DNA of 64,000 nucleotides from Geothrix sp. (GCA_019449415.1 JAGRPP010000031.1:1-64000), one strand, 5' to 3'; positions 42,740 through 52,022 are shown, counted from the first letter of the stretch. The notes: generated by a model not told the origin, from the sequence alone. A program made the numbers and translations.

Positions 42740-43878
42740 GGGCACCCCATGACCTTCTGATCCTCGCTGCGGGTCGACTGCCCCAGGGGCGCTACGGTGG
42801 CAGCCTGGCGGGCCTGGGCGCCGTGGGCCTCGGCCTGACAATCCTGGAGGGCCTGCTGGCCCAGGGATCCCTGCCCCGGCCCGGAAACCTGATCTGGGGC
42901 ATGGCCCGCAGCCACACCCAGGGCATGAACCCTGCCCGCACCCTGGCCCTGAAGGGGGGTCTGCCCCACGACACACCGGCCTTCACGATCAACATGGCCT
43001 GCGGCTCCAGCCTCCAGGCCCTCATTCTCGCCGCCCAGCGCCTGAAGGACGGGGCCGGAGCCCCCATCCTCGCCGGAGGAAGCGAAGCCATGTCCGACAC
43101 GCCGCACCTCGTGCCGGGTCTGCGCTGGGGGTTTCGCATGGGCCACCGCCAGCTGCCCGATGTCATGCATCAAGATGGCCTGCGTTGCCCCGTCACCGGC
43201 TTGCTCATGGGCGAAACCATCGAGCGGCTGGCCGCAAAGCGCGGCGTCTCCAGACTCGAGGCCGATGCCTGGGCCGCCAACAGCCACCACCGTGCGGCGG
43301 TCGCGGACACCCGCGCGGAGCTCCTGCCCCATCCGGCCCTGGATCACGACGAATCCATCCGACCGGACATCTCGATCGAAACCCTGGCGCGGCTCGCGCC
43401 GGTCTTCGCCCCCCAGGGCCAGGTCACCGCCGGGAACGCCTCCGCCCTTTCGGACGGCGCCGCGGCCCTGCTCGTGGCCCGGCGGGATCAGGCGGATGGA
43501 GCCCTGCCCCTTGCGCGGATCCTGGGCTGGAGCGAGGCCGGAGTGGATCCCCTCGACATGGGTGAAGCCCCCGTCCCGGCCGTCCAGCGGCTGCTCGCGG
43601 CCCAGGGGCTGGCCGTCTCCGACATCGACCTCTGGGAGCTGAACGAGGCCTTCTCCGCCCAACTCCTGGTCTGCCAGCGGCAGCTCGGCATCTCCCCGGA
43701 GCGCCTGAATGTGGCCGGCGGCGGCGTGGCCCTGGGGCACCCCATCGGCGCCACCGGGGCCCGCATCGTCGTCACCCTGATCCACCAGCTGAAAGCCCGC
43801 GGCGGCGGCCTGGGTGTGGCCACGCTGGGCATTGGCGGCGGGCTGGGCCTGGCGTTCTTGATCGAAGTGGAACCCTAG
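42736..43878 (+). CDS. Thiolase (acetyl-CoA acetyltransferase-like) with altered active site
   Basis: A 380-residue thiolase from GTG 42736, which overlaps the upstream stop. The nucleophile Cys89 is in NMACGSSLQALILA, and GNASALSDGAAALLVA, NEAFSAQLL and GGGVALGHPIGATGARI (His335) match the family. The second active-site Cys, usually in TLCIGGGxG, is Gly365 here (TLGIGGGLG; codon GGC instead of TGC). That Cys activates the acetyl acceptor in biosynthetic and degradative thiolases. Reduced activity, a different reaction, or a single-base error are all possible. The 3' end meets the convergent acyltransferase/ligase gene with a 4-nt overlap. Confidence 0.9.
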   Translation: MRAPHDLLILAAGRLPQGRYGGSLAGLGAVGLGLTILEGLLAQGSLPRPGNLIWGMARSHTQGMNPARTLALKGGLPHDTPAFTINMACGSSLQALILAAQRLKDGAGAPILAGGSEAMSDTPHLVPGLRWGFRMGHRQLPDVMHQDGLRCPVTGLLMGETIERLAAKRGVSRLEADAWAANSHHRAAVADTRAELLPHPALDHDESIRPDISIETLARLAPVFAPQGQVTAGNASALSDGAAALLVARRDQADGALPLARILGWSEAGVDPLDMGEAPVPAVQRLLAAQGLAVSDIDLWELNEAFSAQLLVCQRQLGISPERLNVAGGGVALGHPIGATGARIVVTLIHQLKARGGGLGVATLGIGGGLGLAFLIEVEP

Positions 43879-46505
43879 ACTTCAGCCTCGGCCAGCAGCG
43901 CCTTCAGGGCCCGGTAATCGGTCTTGCCGGTACCCAGGGTCGGGATCTGGTCGATCTGGCGGACAGCACGGATGTTGTGCAGCGACGAGAGGCCCGCGGC
44001 CCGGATGGCCGCGTTGGCTTCGTCGCGGGCGATCCCGGAGACCGAGAAGAGGACCAGGTCGGGATTGAGCTCCTCCACGCCGGCTTCCACCGCGAGGAGC
44101 GGCTCGGTTTCATCCTCGCCCAGGAAGCGCTGCGAAAGAGCCTCTTCAATGGCCGGCAGGGAGACCATCTCGCCGCCGAGCTTCACGAAGCGCTTGAGGC
44201 GCCCCGCGAAGACCAGAACGCCGCGGTCCTGGCGGACCAGATCCCCCGTCCGGTACCAGTCGCGGCCCTCGAAGCTTTCAAATGGTGACTCCACATCGGG
44301 GTTCAGGTACCCGGAGAAGATGCTGGGGCCGCGGACCAGCAGCATGCCCGGTTGCCCGGGTTCGGCCCGGCGACCCGTCTCCAGGTCCACGATGGCCCAC
44401 TCGACGGAGACCAGCGGCTTGCCGATGCTTCCGTTCCTCGGATCGTCCTCCCGGTTCACCGACACCACGGGCGAGCATTCCGTGATGCCGTAGCCCTCCA
44501 GGACCGTGGTCCTCGGCCAGCGGCGCGCCAGGGTCGCGTAGATCTGCTCGGAGCATTTCTCGGCCCCGGAGACCACGATCCGCAGGGATTCCAGGTGCCT
44601 GTCCTCCGCCACGCGGATGATGCCCCCGAGAAAGGTGGGCGTCCCCACCAGCAGGGTGGCGTGGTAGGCCTCGATGATGCGGGCCAGCATCCGCCCCTCG
44701 GTGGGGTTGGGATGGTAGACCACGCGCAGGCCCAGCAGCAGCGGAAGGATGGTGGTGGTCGTGAGCCCGAAGGCGTGGAAGGGCGGCAGGCAACCCATCA
44801 CCCGTTCGTCCTGACGGAAATGGAGGGCCTGCGCGGCATCCCGAATGTTCGCCAGGATGTTCCCGTGGGTGAGCGGCACGGCCTTGGGGTGGCTTTCGCT
44901 GCCACTGGTGAACAGCACGGCGGCGGTTTCCGGAGGCTTGGCTCCCTGCAGGGAAGTCCAGTTGAAGCGGGCGCGAAAGGCCGCGGCCAGCTTCGTGACC
45001 AGGGAGATCTTCTTCCCGGCCTCGTCGAGCAGCAGCAGCCGGTGCTTCACCGCCGAGAGATCCACGCCCTGGGCATCCAGGCGGCTGACCAGCGTGGAGA
45101 CGGTGACCACCTGCTTGACTCCCACGAGATCCAGGCCGTACCCCATGCTCCGGGCCCCGGCCGTCCAGTTCACCAGCACGGGCGTCTTGCCCGCGAACAG
45201 CAAGGCCAGATAGAGGATGCTGGCGCCCCCGGAGGCCGGCAGCATCAGACCCACATGGCTGCCCTCCAGCCCCTCGAAGATGGGCTTGAGGACCATGATG
45301 GCCGTGAGGACATCCCGGTAGGTCTTCACGCCGCCCAGCTGATCCGCCAGCGCCACGCGGCCGGGATTGCGGCGAGCCTGCTTCAGGAACACCTCGGTGA
45401 TGGTGTCGCCATCCGGCATGTCGATGGGAAGGTCCGTGGGGGAGTGGAACCAGGCGTGGGGCACGGCCTTGAGCTCGCCCTGGCGCAGTGACACCGCGGC
45501 CCCGGTGGCGGCGAGCAGGAGGTCGCCCACGGTCTGGAGGGAGGCGGGATCGCTGCAGGGATAGCCGTAGGCCCGCTGGAGCCACAGTTCCAGCTCCCGG
45601 TGGCCCAGGGCGTCGAGGCCCAGGTCCCGCACCAGGTGCTGGGCGTCCTGAATGTCCGTCTGACCCGTGACGGCCTGGAGGTGGCGACGCACGGCATCGC
45701 GCACCTGGGGAGGCACAGCGCGGGGATTCCCCTCCACCCGGGGCCGAGGGGGCTCGGGGAGGATGCGGGGTTCGTGGTTCTTCCACACAAGGTAGGGCAC
45801 GAAGAGCCGCGGTGCGGCCTCGGCATTCAGCCGGGCCTCCAGTGCGCGATTGACGGCCTGCCTTCCTTCGGCCAGCGGCAGGTCGCGGACCTCCTCGAAG
45901 GTCACCTGGACATCGCGCTTGGGCATGAAGAACAGTGCGTTGGCCGCGAGGTACCCCAACCCCTTCAGCAGTTCCAATCCGATGGAGGGGCGTCGGCCCG
46001 AGGCGGCACTGAACCGGCTGCCCCAGAGCCCCCGCAAGCGGATCACCACCACCCGGGCCCCCGGAGCCTGGCGGAGAATCGAGGCCACCGTGCTGTTGTC
46101 GGAGAGGTCCTCCACCTTCTGGCGGGCCAGACGGGCCCCAGGGAACAGGATGAGGTTGCCGCCCGAGGTCAGGTGCCCGGCCAGGGTGGTCAGTTCCTGC
46201 TCCAGGATCTGGCGGGTCCTGTCCCCGTGATCCGCAGGATCCGGCAGGGGGCGGAAACCTAGCAACCGGGCCAGCCAGCGCAGGGGAGCCGAGGCCGCGT
46301 GGTCGCGGCCGGCCACCAGGATCGGCGCGAAGCGGCCATGAAGGGCCGTCACCAGCAGAAAGGGATCCACCAGGGTCGGGTGGGAGGCCAGGAACAGAAC
46401 GCCCGGTTTCCCGGGGGCGGGAAGAGACTCCGCCCCTTCGAACTGGATTCGATAGCGCAGCCGCAACAGCGGCCGACCCAGGGCTCGGATCAAGGGGGCG
46501 ATCAT
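43875..46505 (-). CDS. Acyltransferase - ACP-like - AMP-dependent acyl ligase fusion
   Basis: An 876-residue fusion comparable in layout to Aas (acyl-ACP synthetase / acyl-glycerophospholipid acyltransferase). Residues 1-230 form a PlsC-type acyltransferase with HX4D as His42-Asp47 (SHPTLVDPF) and FPGAR in place of the usual FPEGxR. Residues 265-320 resemble an acyl carrier protein (DLGLDALGHRELELWLQRAYG), but the phosphopantetheine Ser is Ala299. From about 365 a full adenylating ligase follows: LFTSGSESHPKAVPLTHGN, GYGITECSPVVSVN, YRTGDLVRQD, GRLKRFVKLGGEM and the catalytic Lys in LGTGKTDYRAL. It should activate a fatty acid and re-acylate lysophospholipid at the membrane. No LplT-like transporter is seen. 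Confidence 0.86.
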   Translation of the reverse strand: MIAPLIRALGRPLLRLRYRIQFEGAESLPAPGKPGVLFLASHPTLVDPFLLVTALHGRFAPILVAGRDHAASAPLRWLARLLGFRPLPDPADHGDRTRQILEQELTTLAGHLTSGGNLILFPGARLARQKVEDLSDNSTVASILRQAPGARVVVIRLRGLWGSRFSAASGRRPSIGLELLKGLGYLAANALFFMPKRDVQVTFEEVRDLPLAEGRQAVNRALEARLNAEAAPRLFVPYLVWKNHEPRILPEPPRPRVEGNPRAVPPQVRDAVRRHLQAVTGQTDIQDAQHLVRDLGLDALGHRELELWLQRAYGYPCSDPASLQTVGDLLLAATGAAVSLRQGELKAVPHAWFHSPTDLPIDMPDGDTITEVFLKQARRNPGRVALADQLGGVKTYRDVLTAIMVLKPIFEGLEGSHVGLMLPASGGASILYLALLFAGKTPVLVNWTAGARSMGYGLDLVGVKQVVTVSTLVSRLDAQGVDLSAVKHRLLLLDEAGKKISLVTKLAAAFRARFNWTSLQGAKPPETAAVLFTSGSESHPKAVPLTHGNILANIRDAAQALHFRQDERVMGCLPPFHAFGLTTTTILPLLLGLRVVYHPNPTEGRMLARIIEAYHATLLVGTPTFLGGIIRVAEDRHLESLRIVVSGAEKCSEQIYATLARRWPRTTVLEGYGITECSPVVSVNREDDPRNGSIGKPLVSVEWAIVDLETGRRAEPGQPGMLLVRGPSIFSGYLNPDVESPFESFEGRDWYRTGDLVRQDRGVLVFAGRLKRFVKLGGEMVSLPAIEEALSQRFLGEDETEPLLAVEAGVEELNPDLVLFSVSGIARDEANAAIRAAGLSSLHNIRAVRQIDQIPTLGTGKTDYRALKALLAEAEV

Positions 46506-46635
46506 CGTGAATGGAACCTACATGCTAAATGCGGACAAGTTCTGGATTGTAGCGGGAATCCCAACGGGACCCTAAACCCCTCCGGGGACATCTGCGAAGA
46601 TAACCCAGGGCCGTCAGCGGCCCTTCGAGGATCCC

Positions 46636-47367
46636 ATGACCGATGCTCCCCTGATCCGGCTCACCGACATCACCAAGGTCTACCAGATGGGAGACATGGA
46701 AGTGCGCGCCCTGGATGGCGTCTCCATGGAGATCCACCGCGGCGAGTATGTGGCCATCATGGGACCCTCCGGTTCCGGCAAGTCCACCATGATGAATGTC
46801 ATCGGCTGCCTGGACACACCCACCACCGGCACCTACGAACTGAACGGCAAGCTGGCCTCGGCCATGACGGACGACAACCTGGCCCAGATCCGCAACGAGG
46901 AGATCGGCTTCGTCTTTCAGACCTTCAACCTGCTGGCCCGCACCACCTCTCTGCAGAATGTGGAACTCCCCCTGATCTACGCGGGCAAGACGCCCGTCGA
47001 GCGGCACCAGATGGCCCTGAAGGCCCTGGAGAATGTCGGCCTAGGGACCCGCAGCGACCACATGCCCAACCAGCTCTCCGGCGGCCAGCGGCAGCGCGTG
47101 GCCATCGCCCGGGCCCTGGTGAACAATCCCTCCATCCTCCTGGCCGACGAGCCGACGGGTGCCCTCGATTCCAAGACCAGCATCGAGATCATGGCCCTCT
47201 TCGAGGATCTGTACCAGAAGGGCAACACCATCATCCTCGTCACCCACGAGGAGGACATTGCCCGGCACGCCCACCGGATCGTGAAGCTGCGTGACGGCAA
47301 GATCATCCATGACGAGCCGAACACCCCCATCACCTCCGAAGAGCACATGGCCCACTTGAGCCTCTGA
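46636..47367 (+). CDS. ABC transporter ATP-binding protein, MacB/LolD type
   Basis: A 243-residue ATPase. Walker [10 protein letters not shown], the Q-loop in [26 protein letters not shown], the signature [15 protein letters not shown], Walker [13 protein letters not shown] and the H-loop [13 protein letters not shown] are all present. Family features around the Q-loop point to the MacB/LolD group that drives transmembrane proteins with large periplasmic loops. No permease or membrane-fusion gene is adjacent, so it must work with subunits encoded elsewhere. GAGG before the ATG supports the start. Confidence 0.9.
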   Translation: MTDAPLIRLTDITKVYQMGDMEVRALDGVSMEIHRGEYVAIMGPSGSGKSTMMNVIGCLDTPTTGTYELNGKLASAMTDDNLAQIRNEEIGFVFQTFNLLARTTSLQNVELPLIYAGKTPVERHQMALKALENVGLGTRSDHMPNQLSGGQRQRVAIARALVNNPSILLADEPTGALDSKTSIEIMALFEDLYQKGNTIILVTHEEDIARHAHRIVKLRDGKIIHDEPNTPITSEEHMAHLSL

Positions 47368-47392
47368 GCCTGACCTCCGGTAGAATGGTCGG

Positions 47393-48061
47393 ATGCAGAA
47401 ACTCGTCCAAGGCATCCACCAGTTCCAGACCCAGATCTTCAGTTCCCACAAAGAGCTTTTCGAGCGGCTGGACAAGGACCAGGCGCCCGAGACGCTCTTC
47501 ATCACCTGCTCGGACTCGCGCATCAGCCCGAACCTGATCACGCAGACCCAGCCAGGCGAGCTGTTCATCCTGCGCAATGTGGGCAACCTCGTGCCCCCGT
47601 ACGAACACATGGGCGGCATGAGCGCGGGCATCGAATTCGCCGTCACCGTGCTCCAGGTGAAGGACATCATCGTCTGCGGGCACTCCAACTGCGGCGCCAT
47701 GAAGGCCCTGCTGGAGCCGAACCAGCTGGGCGAGCTGCCGGCCACCAAGGCCTGGCTGGCCCACGCCCGGAAGACTGAACAGATCATGTGGCAGAGCTAC
47801 GGCCACCTCGAGGGGAACCAGCTCCTCCACGCCACCGTCGAGGAGAACGCACTCGTCCAGCTGGAGAACCTCCGTACGCACCCCTCCGTGGCCAAGGCCA
47901 TGGGCAGCGGCATGCTGCATCTCCACGCATGGGTCTACAAGATCGAGACGGGCGAAGTCTTCGCCTTCGACCCGGAACGGGGCCAATACACCTCCGTCAC
48001 GGGCACCGCGGGCCTGGAGCCCCTGGCCCCGGAACACCGCGCCACGGACCTGTCGATCTAG
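47393..48061 (+). CDS. can: Beta-class carbonic anhydrase
   Basis: A 222-residue zinc enzyme that interconverts CO2 and bicarbonate. Cys39 and Asp41 in TCSDSRISP and His97/Cys100 in CGHSNCGAM are the zinc ligands and dyad partner. SAGIEFAVTVLQVKDIIVCGH is the classic surround. It lies 25 nt downstream of the ABC ATPase. Its TAG stop overlaps that of era on the opposite strand inside the palindrome CGATCTAGATCG. Confidence 0.96.
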   Translation: MQKLVQGIHQFQTQIFSSHKELFERLDKDQAPETLFITCSDSRISPNLITQTQPGELFILRNVGNLVPPYEHMGGMSAGIEFAVTVLQVKDIIVCGHSNCGAMKALLEPNQLGELPATKAWLAHARKTEQIMWQSYGHLEGNQLLHATVEENALVQLENLRTHPSVAKAMGSGMLHLHAWVYKIETGEVFAFDPERGQYTSVTGTAGLEPLAPEHRATDLSI

Positions 48062-48990
48062 ATCGAGAGTCGGTCCAGCCGTTCAGGCCGGTCCCGCCAG
48101 CCCTCATCGACCTTGACGAAGAGCTCCAGCCGCACGGGGCGCTGGAGCAGCTTCTTCAACTCACGCTGGGCGCTCTGGCGGATGTCCTTGATCATCTCGC
48201 CGCCGCTGCCCAGGAGGATCTTGCGGTGCCCATCGCGGTCCACCAGGATGCGCGCGGCGATGAAGACGCCCTCGGGACCCAGGTCCTCGGGGTAGTCCTC
48301 CTGGCCCGCCTCCAGCCACTGCTCGATGAGCACGGCCACACCATGGGGCACTTCCTCGCGGGTCTTGCGCAGCACCTTCTCCCGGATGAACTCCGAGGCC
48401 AGGGACCGCTCGGTCTGGTCCGTGAAGACCTCTTCGCCATAGGGCCAGCCGGGCTGGGTCGCATCCCGCTCCAGGATTGTCCAGAGGGGATCGAGGTTCA
48501 GGCCCATCTTGGCGCCGATGGGGACGATCTCCTTGAAGGGCAGCAGGTCCTTGTAGGTGGCGATCTTCTCCAGCAGGCGGCCCTTGGACAGCAGGTCGAT
48601 CTTGTTCAGCAGCAGGTAGGTCGGCCGGCCCAGCTTGCGCAGGCGCTTGGCCAGGGCGTGCTCCCCCGTGCCGAGGTAGTCGTCCGCATCCACCACCCAG
48701 AGGAGCATGTCGGCTTCCTCGAGGGCCTGGTCCACATGGGCCATCATGCGTTCGTTGAGGGCGTGCTTGGGCAGGTGGATGCCCGGCGTGTCGAGGAAGG
48801 CCAGCTGCACCTCACCGCGGTCCATGACCCCCAGCACCTTGGTGCGGGTGGTCTGGGGAATCTGGCTGGTGGCTGCCAGCTTCTGGCCCAGCAGGGCGTT
48901 CAGCAGGGTGGACTTGCCGGCGTTGGGCAGGCCGATGATGGCGAGGGTCGCGTGGCGCCGGTTCGGGCCCGGGCCGGAATGATCAGCCAC
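48058..48990 (-). CDS. era: GTPase Era
   Basis: A 310-residue GTPase needed for 16S rRNA maturation and 30S assembly. G1 is IIGLPNAGKSTLLNALLGQ, the switch I region has SQIPQTTRTKVLG, G3 is DTPG (FLDTPGIHLP) and G4 is LLNKIDLL. The C-terminal KH domain contains AARILVDRDGHRKILLGSGGEMIKDI with the GSGG turn. GTG 48990 starts within lpxA (8-nt overlap) and gives the usual length. It is third in fabZ-lpxA-era. Confidence 0.96.
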   Translation of the reverse strand: MADHSGPGPNRRHATLAIIGLPNAGKSTLLNALLGQKLAATSQIPQTTRTKVLGVMDRGEVQLAFLDTPGIHLPKHALNERMMAHVDQALEEADMLLWVVDADDYLGTGEHALAKRLRKLGRPTYLLLNKIDLLSKGRLLEKIATYKDLLPFKEIVPIGAKMGLNLDPLWTILERDATQPGWPYGEEVFTDQTERSLASEFIREKVLRKTREEVPHGVAVLIEQWLEAGQEDYPEDLGPEGVFIAARILVDRDGHRKILLGSGGEMIKDIRQSAQRELKKLLQRPVRLELFVKVDEGWRDRPERLDRLSI

Positions 48991-49768
48991 GATGCACGCC
49001 CCGCTTGGCCTCGCGAATGAACCTGAGGAGATAGGCCACCTCGGCGATGTGGCCCACTTCCCGCTCCGTCTGGGCCATGGCCTCCTCCCGGAGCAGGCCG
49101 GCATGGAACAGCAGCCGGTGGGCCTTCTTCAGGCCCTCCACCACCTCGAGGGAGAATCCCTTCCGCTGCAGGCCGATGGTGTTCACGCCGTAGCTCTTGG
49201 TGTCGCGGGCGCCCGCCGTCTTCATGAAGGGCAGCACATCCTGGGTGGCCACGGTGAAGCCCCCCATGAAGGCGTGATCGCCCACGCGGCAGAACTGGTG
49301 GACGGCGGAGAAGGCGCCGATGTTGCAGCCGTCGCCCACCTCGACATGACCCGCCAGGGTCGCGGAGTTGGCGAAGATGTTTTTGCTGCCCACGTGGCAG
49401 TCGTGGGCGATGTGCGCGCCGGTCATCAGGAAGTTGTCATCGGCCAGGGTGGTCAGGCCGCCGCCGCCCTCGGTACCGCGGTGCAGGGTGCAGCCCTCGC
49501 GGATCACATTCCGGTGACCCACCTGCAGGCGCGTGGGGGCGCCCTTGAACTTCAGGTCCTGGGGGCCCATGCCCAGCGTGGCATGGGGATAGATGTCGTT
49601 GTCCTCGCCAATCTCGGTGTGCGGGCCGATGACCACATGGCTGCGGAGCTGGGTCCGCGCACCGATGACGGCGTTGCCTTCGATGACGCAGAAGGGGCCC
49701 ACGACCACGCCCTCGCCCAGCCGGGCCTCCGGGCTCACCACGCTGCTCGGATGGATCTGAGCGCTCAT
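48983..49768 (-). CDS. lpxA: Acyl-[ACP]-UDP-N-acetylglucosamine O-acyltransferase
   Basis: A 261-residue left-handed beta-helix enzyme for the first step of lipid A synthesis. Hexapeptide repeats run through residues 1-190 (IHPSSVVSPEARLGEGVVVGPFCVIEGNAVIG), and the catalytic His lies in TGAHIAHDCHVG (His122/125). The C-terminal helical part (GLQRKGFSLEVVEGLKKAHRLLF) is typical. It begins on the fabZ stop (ATGA). Its product is used by LpxC, encoded at 12539. Confidence 0.97.
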   Translation of the reverse strand: MSAQIHPSSVVSPEARLGEGVVVGPFCVIEGNAVIGARTQLRSHVVIGPHTEIGEDNDIYPHATLGMGPQDLKFKGAPTRLQVGHRNVIREGCTLHRGTEGGGGLTTLADDNFLMTGAHIAHDCHVGSKNIFANSATLAGHVEVGDGCNIGAFSAVHQFCRVGDHAFMGGFTVATQDVLPFMKTAGARDTKSYGVNTIGLQRKGFSLEVVEGLKKAHRLLFHAGLLREEAMAQTEREVGHIAEVAYLLRFIREAKRGVHRG

Positions 49769-50241
49769 TTACCTTCCCCTTCAGCCAGGTCCATCAGCAT
49801 GGACATGAATTCAGCCTCGGCCACCTTCTGGCCATCCACGAAGGCCTCGCCCCGCATTTTGCAGATGCGGCCCTTGAACTGGATCACCTTCACTTCCATG
49901 ACCATCTGGTCGCCGGGGAGCACCGGCTTGCGGAACTTCACGGCATCGATGCCCATGAAATAGATCACCTTCCGGGCCCGGTCCTCGAACTCCCGCATGA
50001 GCAGGCAGCCGCCGGTCTGGGCCATGGCCTCCACGATGTAGACGCCCGGATAGACCGGCCGGCTGGGGAAGTGGCCCTGGAGGACCCCCTCGTTGAAGCT
50101 GATGTTCTTCAGGCCCTTGATCCACTGCTTGGGCTCGAAGTCGAGAATCCGGTCCACCAGCAGCATCGGGTAGCGGTGGGGCAGCAGGTCCATGATCCCC
50201 TGCAGATCGATGGTGCGCGGTTCGTGTTCGGGCATGGGCAC
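49765..50241 (-). CDS. fabZ: (3R)-hydroxyacyl-[ACP] dehydratase
   Basis: A 158-residue hot-dog dehydratase of fatty acid elongation. His57 in QGHFPSRPVYPG and Glu71 in YIVEAMAQTGG form the catalytic pair; LLPHRYPMLLVDRI is the N-terminal signature. An ATG six nucleotides in (MPEHEP) is an equally possible start. FabZ and LpxA compete for the same hydroxyacyl-ACP, and their pairing in one operon is common in Gram-negative bacteria. Confidence 0.96.
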   Translation of the reverse strand: MPMPEHEPRTIDLQGIMDLLPHRYPMLLVDRILDFEPKQWIKGLKNISFNEGVLQGHFPSRPVYPGVYIVEAMAQTGGCLLMREFEDRARKVIYFMGIDAVKFRKPVLPGDQMVMEVKVIQFKGRICKMRGEAFVDGQKVAEAEFMSMLMDLAEGEGK

Positions 50242-50284
50242 TCCAATCTTCTAGCCTACCGCCTCCAGGCCCGGGCCTCCAGCC

Positions 50285-52006
50285 TCAGGCTTTCCGAGCC
50301 GTCCGCTCGAAGATCCGGGCCTCGATGAAGAGGTCCAGGAGGCCGCGGTCCAGGGCCCCGTCCCGGGCCTCGTCGTCCAGGATCGCCAGACTGCGTTCCA
50401 GGGGCACGGCGCCCTTGTAGGGCCGGTCCTGGGCCGTGAGGGCATCGAAGACATCGGCGATGGCCATGGCCCGGCTCTGGACCGGGATGTCCGGTTCCGT
50501 CAGCTTCCGGGGATAACCCCGGCCGGTCAGCCGCTCATGGTGGGCATAGGCGATGTCAGGGATGCCCGCCAGGTCGCGGGTCCAGGGGATGCGCTCCAGG
50601 AAGCGGAAGGTGTGGGTGACATGGCTTTCGATCTCGAGCCGTTCCGCCTCGGACAGGCTGCCCTTGCGGATGCGGAGGCTGGCCACATCCGCCGGGGCCA
50701 CCACCGTGCGGGACTCACCGCTCCAGTGGGTGAAGGTGAGGCTCTCCAGCAAGCCCAGCCCTTCGGCCACCTCCTGGCTCAGCACCGTGGGCTCGTTGCT
50801 CTGGCGCACCAGATGGATGAGCCGCTCGGACTCGGCCTGGCGGTCCTGGAGGGTCCGCTCCCACAGGTCGAAGCTCCCCCCGCCCTTCCAGGCCTTGGCC
50901 AGGGTCTCGAGCGCCGCTTCCAGTTCCCGCTGGCGCAGCCGCTGGAGGATGATCTCCAGCTGGCTCGGATCAAGCTTCTTGGCCTTCACCAGGACCTGTT
51001 CGCGGACGCCCACCTTCCCGAAATCGTGCAGGAGGCTCGCATAGCGCAGCTCCCGCAGCTGCCGATCCGAGAACGACAGGCTCCCGAAGGGCCCGTTGGG
51101 CGTGGCATTGACCGCTTCCGCGAGCCCCACGGTGAGGTCCGCCACCCGGCCCGAATGGCCGCTGGTGACGGGATCCCGGGCCTCGATGGCGGTCACGGAA
51201 GCGGCCACGAACCCTTCAAAGAGCCGCTCGATCTCCTCCCGAAGCTGGGCGTTCTTCACGGCCACCGCCGCCTGCCCCGCCAGGCTCTGGGCCAGCCTCT
51301 GATCCGACATGGAGAAGGCGACCGTCCTTCCATCTTCATCCAGGCGGTTGAGGAGCTGCAGAACCCCCAGCACCTGCCCTTCCGTATCGAGCATGGGCAC
51401 CACCAAAGCGGAGGTGGTGTGATACCCCGCCTGGCGGTCGAAACTGTCGTTGAAGCGGTAGGGGGCCTCGACCGGAATCCGATAGACATCCGGGAGGTTC
51501 AGGCTCTCCCTGCTGAGGGCCACGAACCCGGCCAGGGTGCCCCGCGAGATGGGCATGGCCACCCGGTGGAAGGGCAGGCTGACCCGGGCGTTCTGGGTGT
51601 GGGCAAACAGCAGCTCCGGGTCATCCTCCGCGCCGGTGAGCAGGTAGATGGAGCCGGCCTCGGCCATCAGCAGTTCCCGGGCCTTGGTCAGGATCAGGTC
51701 CAGCAGGCGATCCAGGTTCTGCTCCGAGGCCAGGGCCCGACCCACCTCGTGGAGCCGCTCCATGTCGCGCCGGTCCTGCAGGCGGGCCCAGGCCGCCCGG
51801 ACCAGGGCCTCCGCCGCCTCCAGGCCGGGCCAGGCCTCGCAGTCCGCGAAAGTCCCGTCGCCCGGTACGCCAAGGACCACATCGGCGGGGCCGGCATCCT
51901 GGAAGGCCAGCGCACGGCGCATCTCCCCGCCAGTGCGGTCCAGGAGGGTGTTACGGTGCTCAGGGGGGACGGCCACCGTGAATCGCAAGGCGGAATCAAG
52001 CTCCAA
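50285..52006 (-). CDS. GAF / HD-GYP signalling protein (possible cyclic-di-GMP phosphodiesterase)
   Basis: A protein of about 573 residues. Following a short N-terminal region, a GAF domain (about 80-260: LHEVGRALASEQNLDRLLDLILTKARELLMAEAGSIYLL to VLQLLNRLDEDG) leads to an HD-GYP domain. HD appears as ASLLHDFGKVGVREQVL and the GYP loop as AYAHHERLTGRGYPRKL, with metal-binding ARDPVTSGHSGRVADL. An insertion of about 120 residues separates the HD and GYP parts (ALETLAKAWKGGGSFDLWERTLQDRQ), longer than usual. The start is uncertain: TTG 52006 gives a plausible MELDSALRFTVAVP, while ATG 51922 is later; neither has a good ribosome site. Activity on cyclic-di-GMP is inferred from the family. Confidence 0.84.
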   Translation of the reverse strand: MELDSALRFTVAVPPEHRNTLLDRTGGEMRRALAFQDAGPADVVLGVPGDGTFADCEAWPGLEAAEALVRAAWARLQDRRDMERLHEVGRALASEQNLDRLLDLILTKARELLMAEAGSIYLLTGAEDDPELLFAHTQNARVSLPFHRVAMPISRGTLAGFVALSRESLNLPDVYRIPVEAPYRFNDSFDRQAGYHTTSALVVPMLDTEGQVLGVLQLLNRLDEDGRTVAFSMSDQRLAQSLAGQAAVAVKNAQLREEIERLFEGFVAASVTAIEARDPVTSGHSGRVADLTVGLAEAVNATPNGPFGSLSFSDRQLRELRYASLLHDFGKVGVREQVLVKAKKLDPSQLEIILQRLRQRELEAALETLAKAWKGGGSFDLWERTLQDRQAESERLIHLVRQSNEPTVLSQEVAEGLGLLESLTFTHWSGESRTVVAPADVASLRIRKGSLSEAERLEIESHVTHTFRFLERIPWTRDLAGIPDIAYAHHERLTGRGYPRKLTEPDIPVQSRAMAIADVFDALTAQDRPYKGAVPLERSLAILDDEARDGALDRGLLDLFIEARIFERTARKA

Positions 52007-52022
52007 AAAAACGAAGACGAAG

